A stretch of 7,726 nt of DNA from 2-01-FULL-49-10 sp041652335. Its GTDB lineage: Bacteria; Patescibacteriota; Kazan-3B-28; UBA10110. Positions within the stretch are counted from its first letter, which is position 1; each line of letters opens with the position of its first letter. The notes under the pieces were generated by a model, which was not told the origin of the DNA, did no database searches, and worked only from the letters and a program-made list of their open reading frames with translations. Below, piece by piece: positions 5,461 to 7,726 of the stretch. The stretch spans positions 1-7,726 of the forward strand of contig JBAZHL010000028.1 in assembly GCA_041652335.1 (NCBI GenBank). The letters are read 5' to 3'. A program made the position numbers and the translations under genes.

Positions 5461-6465
5461 TTATTTTACCATAGCGGCCTTAAATTTCTCCACCATGTCC
5501 ACTGGGGTAGGGTCGATACCCAGCTCCAGGGCTAACCAGTAAGAAATCCAGTCCATCAACATTAGCGTGCTAAGTGTCTTGGTCGGGTAATCTTGCCCCA
5601 CCATATCTACAATTTGATTCTCTATCCCCTGCTCTTTCAAGACTTCGGCCAAAACCTCCATGCGATGATTGACGCGCAGATGGTCATCTTTATCTCTCAG
5701 CATTAGCACAAAGTAATCGACTCCCTGTCGGTCAGTAAAGCCGACCATCTCGTTATGATTCATCTCTGGCAAAACATTCCAGAAGCAAGGAATCTTACTA
5801 TTTTCATTGATCTTGATCTTAGCGATCCGAGCTACCGGCCAGTAGCTATCCGAAGCATAGATGAGAGGGGTTTTACCCACCAGCTGGTGAGCGATCTGTT
5901 TGCCAGCCTCTTCCGTATTGATCTGACTCAGCGCTTCGGCGGTGGTGATTAGATCTTTCGTGGCAGAGATTGGTAAAACACCCGCGTTGACCAAGAGTTG
6001 GATTAACACGGCGATAACATAACCAGAAGACATCCGTGGTTGAAAATTAGCGGATTCTTTAATTAGCAGGACCAATGGTAAAGAGTTGGTTTGGGCAAAT
6101 TCCGCCAATTTGCCGCCAGAGGTAATGGTTACGATCTGAGCACCTTGTTGATGAGCTACCTCAACCGCAGAAAGGGTCTCCTCGGTATTGCCGGAAAAAG
6201 AGATGCCAATTATCAGAGTCTTTGACGAGACGACTTTGGGCAAGTCGTAGCTCCGATGTACCGAAAAAGGCACATGTAGGTCGTGTTTAAAGAGGGCGTA
6301 AACCAGGTCTGGAGCTAAGGCGCTTCCGCCAATCCCAGCCACTATGATCTCGTCTATATTAGGAGAGAGTTTAATATCCTTGGCTAAAGCGATACCTTTG
6401 GCAAACTGCTGCGGGTATCCTTGGATCATCGAACGCATATCAGACGGATCCTTTGGGTCGATCAT
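5461..6465 (-). CDS. bifunctional phosphoglucose/phosphomannose isomerase (SIS family)
   Basis: The enzyme interconverts fructose 6-phosphate with glucose 6-phosphate and mannose 6-phosphate, linking glycolysis to sugar-nucleotide and envelope synthesis. The 334 residues fit the archaeal/bacterial PGI/PMI family rather than the much longer classical Pgi. Seen: SIS-domain phosphate-binding motifs GIGGSA (44-49) and SFSGNTEET (89-97), PRMSSGY (143-149) with a likely catalytic Arg144, PEMNHNE (233-239) holding the family's catalytic glutamate at 234, and a C-terminal GIDPTPVDMVEKFK segment. His267 may be the ring-opening histidine; this assignment is by pattern only. The start ATG (6465) overlaps the nfo stop as ATGA, indicating coupled translation. 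Assignment as bifunctional rests on family membership; monofunctional use cannot be excluded. Confidence 0.92.
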   Translation of the reverse strand: MIDPKDPSDMRSMIQGYPQQFAKGIALAKDIKLSPNIDEIIVAGIGGSALAPDLVYALFKHDLHVPFSVHRSYDLPKVVSSKTLIIGISFSGNTEETLSAVEVAHQQGAQIVTITSGGKLAEFAQTNSLPLVLLIKESANFQPRMSSGYVIAVLIQLLVNAGVLPISATKDLITTAEALSQINTEEAGKQIAHQLVGKTPLIYASDSYWPVARIAKIKINENSKIPCFWNVLPEMNHNEMVGFTDRQGVDYFVLMLRDKDDHLRVNHRMEVLAEVLKEQGIENQIVDMVGQDYPTKTLSTLMLMDWISYWLALELGIDPTPVDMVEKFKAAMVK

Positions 6466-7319
6466 TGAGATAGTTTCTTAACTAATTTTAGTTCTTTGAT
6501 CCGACCCGGGATCGCTCCTTTAGAGTCACCACCGTAAGGAGTCTCCATAATAAACGGGAGTGAGCGAAGTTTACGATGGTGAAATAATGCTTTAAAGCCG
6601 GCACTGCCGATGTGTCCTTGACCGATTAAGGCGTGGCGGTCTTTTTTTGAGCCCAACGCGAACATAGCGTCGTTGGTATGGATGAATTTTAAATGCTTTA
6701 GGCCGATCAATTTATCAAACTTGTTGACCAACGCATCGATATCCTTTTTGGTCCGCAGATCAATGCCGGAGACAAACAGATGGCAGGTATCTAAACAAAA
6801 ACCAAATCTCTTCTTGTTTTTTAGCCCCCGCCAGATCTTGGCCAACTCTTCGACCGTATCGCCGATTCGATGGCCGGCTCCCGCATCGTTCTCGATAATC
6901 AGCGGGATGGGGTATTTTTCGTTGCTGAGTTCTGCCAGTCGATCCAATGTTTCGGTGGCCAGTTTTACTCCTTCGGTGTTGCTATTTTGGTTACTGCCAC
7001 AGTGGAAATTATAACCATCGGCGCCAATGGCGTAGGCAATTCTGATCTCTTCTTTCATTTTTTTGAGGCTGACCCGACGCAGGGTCTCTTTATGGCTGGC
7101 CGGATTGGGTAGATACGCAGAGTGAACCAAAACTTTCTGTACGGACGATTTAGACAGCGCCGTTTTGAACTTTTTGACAGCAACAGTATCCACCTCGGGC
7201 GTCTGCCAAACCTGTGGGCTACCCACAAATAGTTGTATTACATTACAACCGATGGTCTCGGCTTCTGCGATGGCCTTATGCAACCCGCCAGCAGCTGATA
7301 CGTGGTATCCGATAAGCAT
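6462..7319 (-). CDS. nfo: endonuclease IV (AP endonuclease)
   Basis: Nfo cuts the phosphodiester bond 5' of abasic sites and removes blocked 3' ends in base excision repair. It is a TIM barrel with three zinc ions. The 285 residues match the E. coli length closely. All nine expected metal ligands are visible with near-identical spacing: His66 (VHSAY), His106 (FHCGS), Glu143 (IEND), Asp177 and His180 (LDTCH), His214 (HTND), Asp227 and His229 (DRH) and Glu259 (METP). The N-terminal GYHVSAAGG is typical. The ATG at 7319 begins 18 bases after the ligase stop. No Shine-Dalgarno is seen; a TATAAT eight bases before the ATG may allow a leaderless transcript in addition to read-through from the ligase. 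The 3' end overlaps the isomerase gene by four bases. Confidence 0.97.
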   Translation of the reverse strand: MLIGYHVSAAGGLHKAIAEAETIGCNVIQLFVGSPQVWQTPEVDTVAVKKFKTALSKSSVQKVLVHSAYLPNPASHKETLRRVSLKKMKEEIRIAYAIGADGYNFHCGSNQNSNTEGVKLATETLDRLAELSNEKYPIPLIIENDAGAGHRIGDTVEELAKIWRGLKNKKRFGFCLDTCHLFVSGIDLRTKKDIDALVNKFDKLIGLKHLKFIHTNDAMFALGSKKDRHALIGQGHIGSAGFKALFHHRKLRSLPFIMETPYGGDSKGAIPGRIKELKLVKKLSQ

Positions 7320-7327
7320 ATGAGATT

Positions 7328-7333
7328 ATTATA
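7328..7333 (-). promoter_or_regulatory. possible -10 element for nfo (TATAAT)
   Basis: A perfect minus-strand TATAAT ends eight bases before the nfo ATG, so transcription would start at or very near the start codon. No good -35 is seen. It lies between the ligase stop and nfo, and may be an internal promoter. Confidence 0.4.
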
Positions 7334-7337
7334 CTTT

Positions 7338-7726
7338 TTAGATTTCCTTTTTGACTAATCGAGCGGGTTTATCGTCTCGCAGGCCGAGGTAGACTGGAGC
7401 CCGGAGGATATTGGCGTTGGTCCATTCGACGAATTTGATTTGTGCAACCAGCTTTGGCCTGATCCAAGTTGCCTTGCTGTCATTTAAGTTATCGACAAAA
7501 GGTGAGCAGGCAGTAGCGAGCTGCTTCATCACCTGCTTCAATTGGTGGCGTTCCAACGTGGTAAAACCGGTTCCAACTTGTCCAGCAAACTTCAGTTTGC
7601 CGCGAGCATAGTAACCGACCATCAGCGCTCCAAAGGTTTTGGCCACCTTACCGTAGCCTTTGGTATATCCGCCAATCACCAGCTCCTGTTCGTTGTGGGC
7701 TTTGATTTTTACCCAGCCGCGGCCTC
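7338..7726 (-). CDS. ATP-dependent DNA ligase (LigD ligase-domain type), C-terminal part
   Basis: The frame enters from the right edge and gives the last 128 residues before a TAA stop. Seen: WVKIK at visible residues 4-8, the nucleotidyltransferase motif V with its lysines; then the OB-fold domain beginning VIGGYTKG, with FGALMVGYY and GKLKFAGQVGTGF; and close to the end KFVEWT...LRAPVYLGLRDDK, the motif VI region. These are characteristic of the ligase domain of LigD and related stand-alone bacterial ATP ligases, which seal DNA nicks after covalent AMP transfer. The catalytic KxDG motif lies outside the window. Because the protein ends at the ligase domain, any polymerase or phosphoesterase domain would have to be N-terminal. 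The downstream neighbour nfo also acts in DNA repair. An in-frame GTG at 7679 falls inside the conserved domain and is not the start. Confidence 0.92.
   Translation of the reverse strand, partial: GRGWVKIKAHNEQELVIGGYTKGYGKVAKTFGALMVGYYARGKLKFAGQVGTGFTTLERHQLKQVMKQLATACSPFVDNLNDSKATWIRPKLVAQIKFVEWTNANILRAPVYLGLRDDKPARLVKKEI

Overview
The window looks like a compact bacterial chromosome of moderate GC. Genes are tightly packed and almost all lie on the minus strand. Two gene pairs overlap as ATGA (exonuclease/der and nfo/isomerase), Shine-Dalgarno sequences are weak or absent, and aspartyl-tRNA synthetase lacks the usual bacterial insertion domain. Together with a fused-type phosphoglucose/phosphomannose isomerase and an ATP-dependent DNA ligase, this suggests an uncultivated, reduced-genome lineage of the Patescibacteria (CPR) kind. 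That placement is inference. TGA is used as a stop (der, nfo), which argues against the Gracilibacteria/Absconditabacteria code.

Right to left, in the direction of minus-strand transcription: (1) the 3' end of an ATP-dependent DNA ligase, then endonuclease IV (nfo), a bifunctional sugar-phosphate isomerase and a small two-helix membrane protein, closed by a rho-independent terminator at about 5127-5150. (2) aspS, preceded by a leader with a 17-bp inverted repeat whose distal arm covers the aspS start codon, followed by a fold-back repeat of about 94 bp and a secreted D,D-carboxypeptidase. (3) der, coding for a double-GTPase ribosome assembly factor, overlapping a DEDDh exonuclease gene cut by the left edge.

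Between der and the carboxypeptidase lie about 750 bp (1788-2541) without a convincing protein gene. On the plus strand this gap has a promoter-like site, many hairpins, a possible pseudoknot and a long helix ending in a T-run. I read it as a candidate structured non-coding RNA of about 680 nt that I cannot assign to a known family. This and the aspS leader are the two parts most worth a second look.

The genes are mostly housekeeping: DNA repair (ligase, AP endonuclease), central sugar metabolism, translation (AspRS), ribosome assembly (Der) and peptidoglycan trimming.
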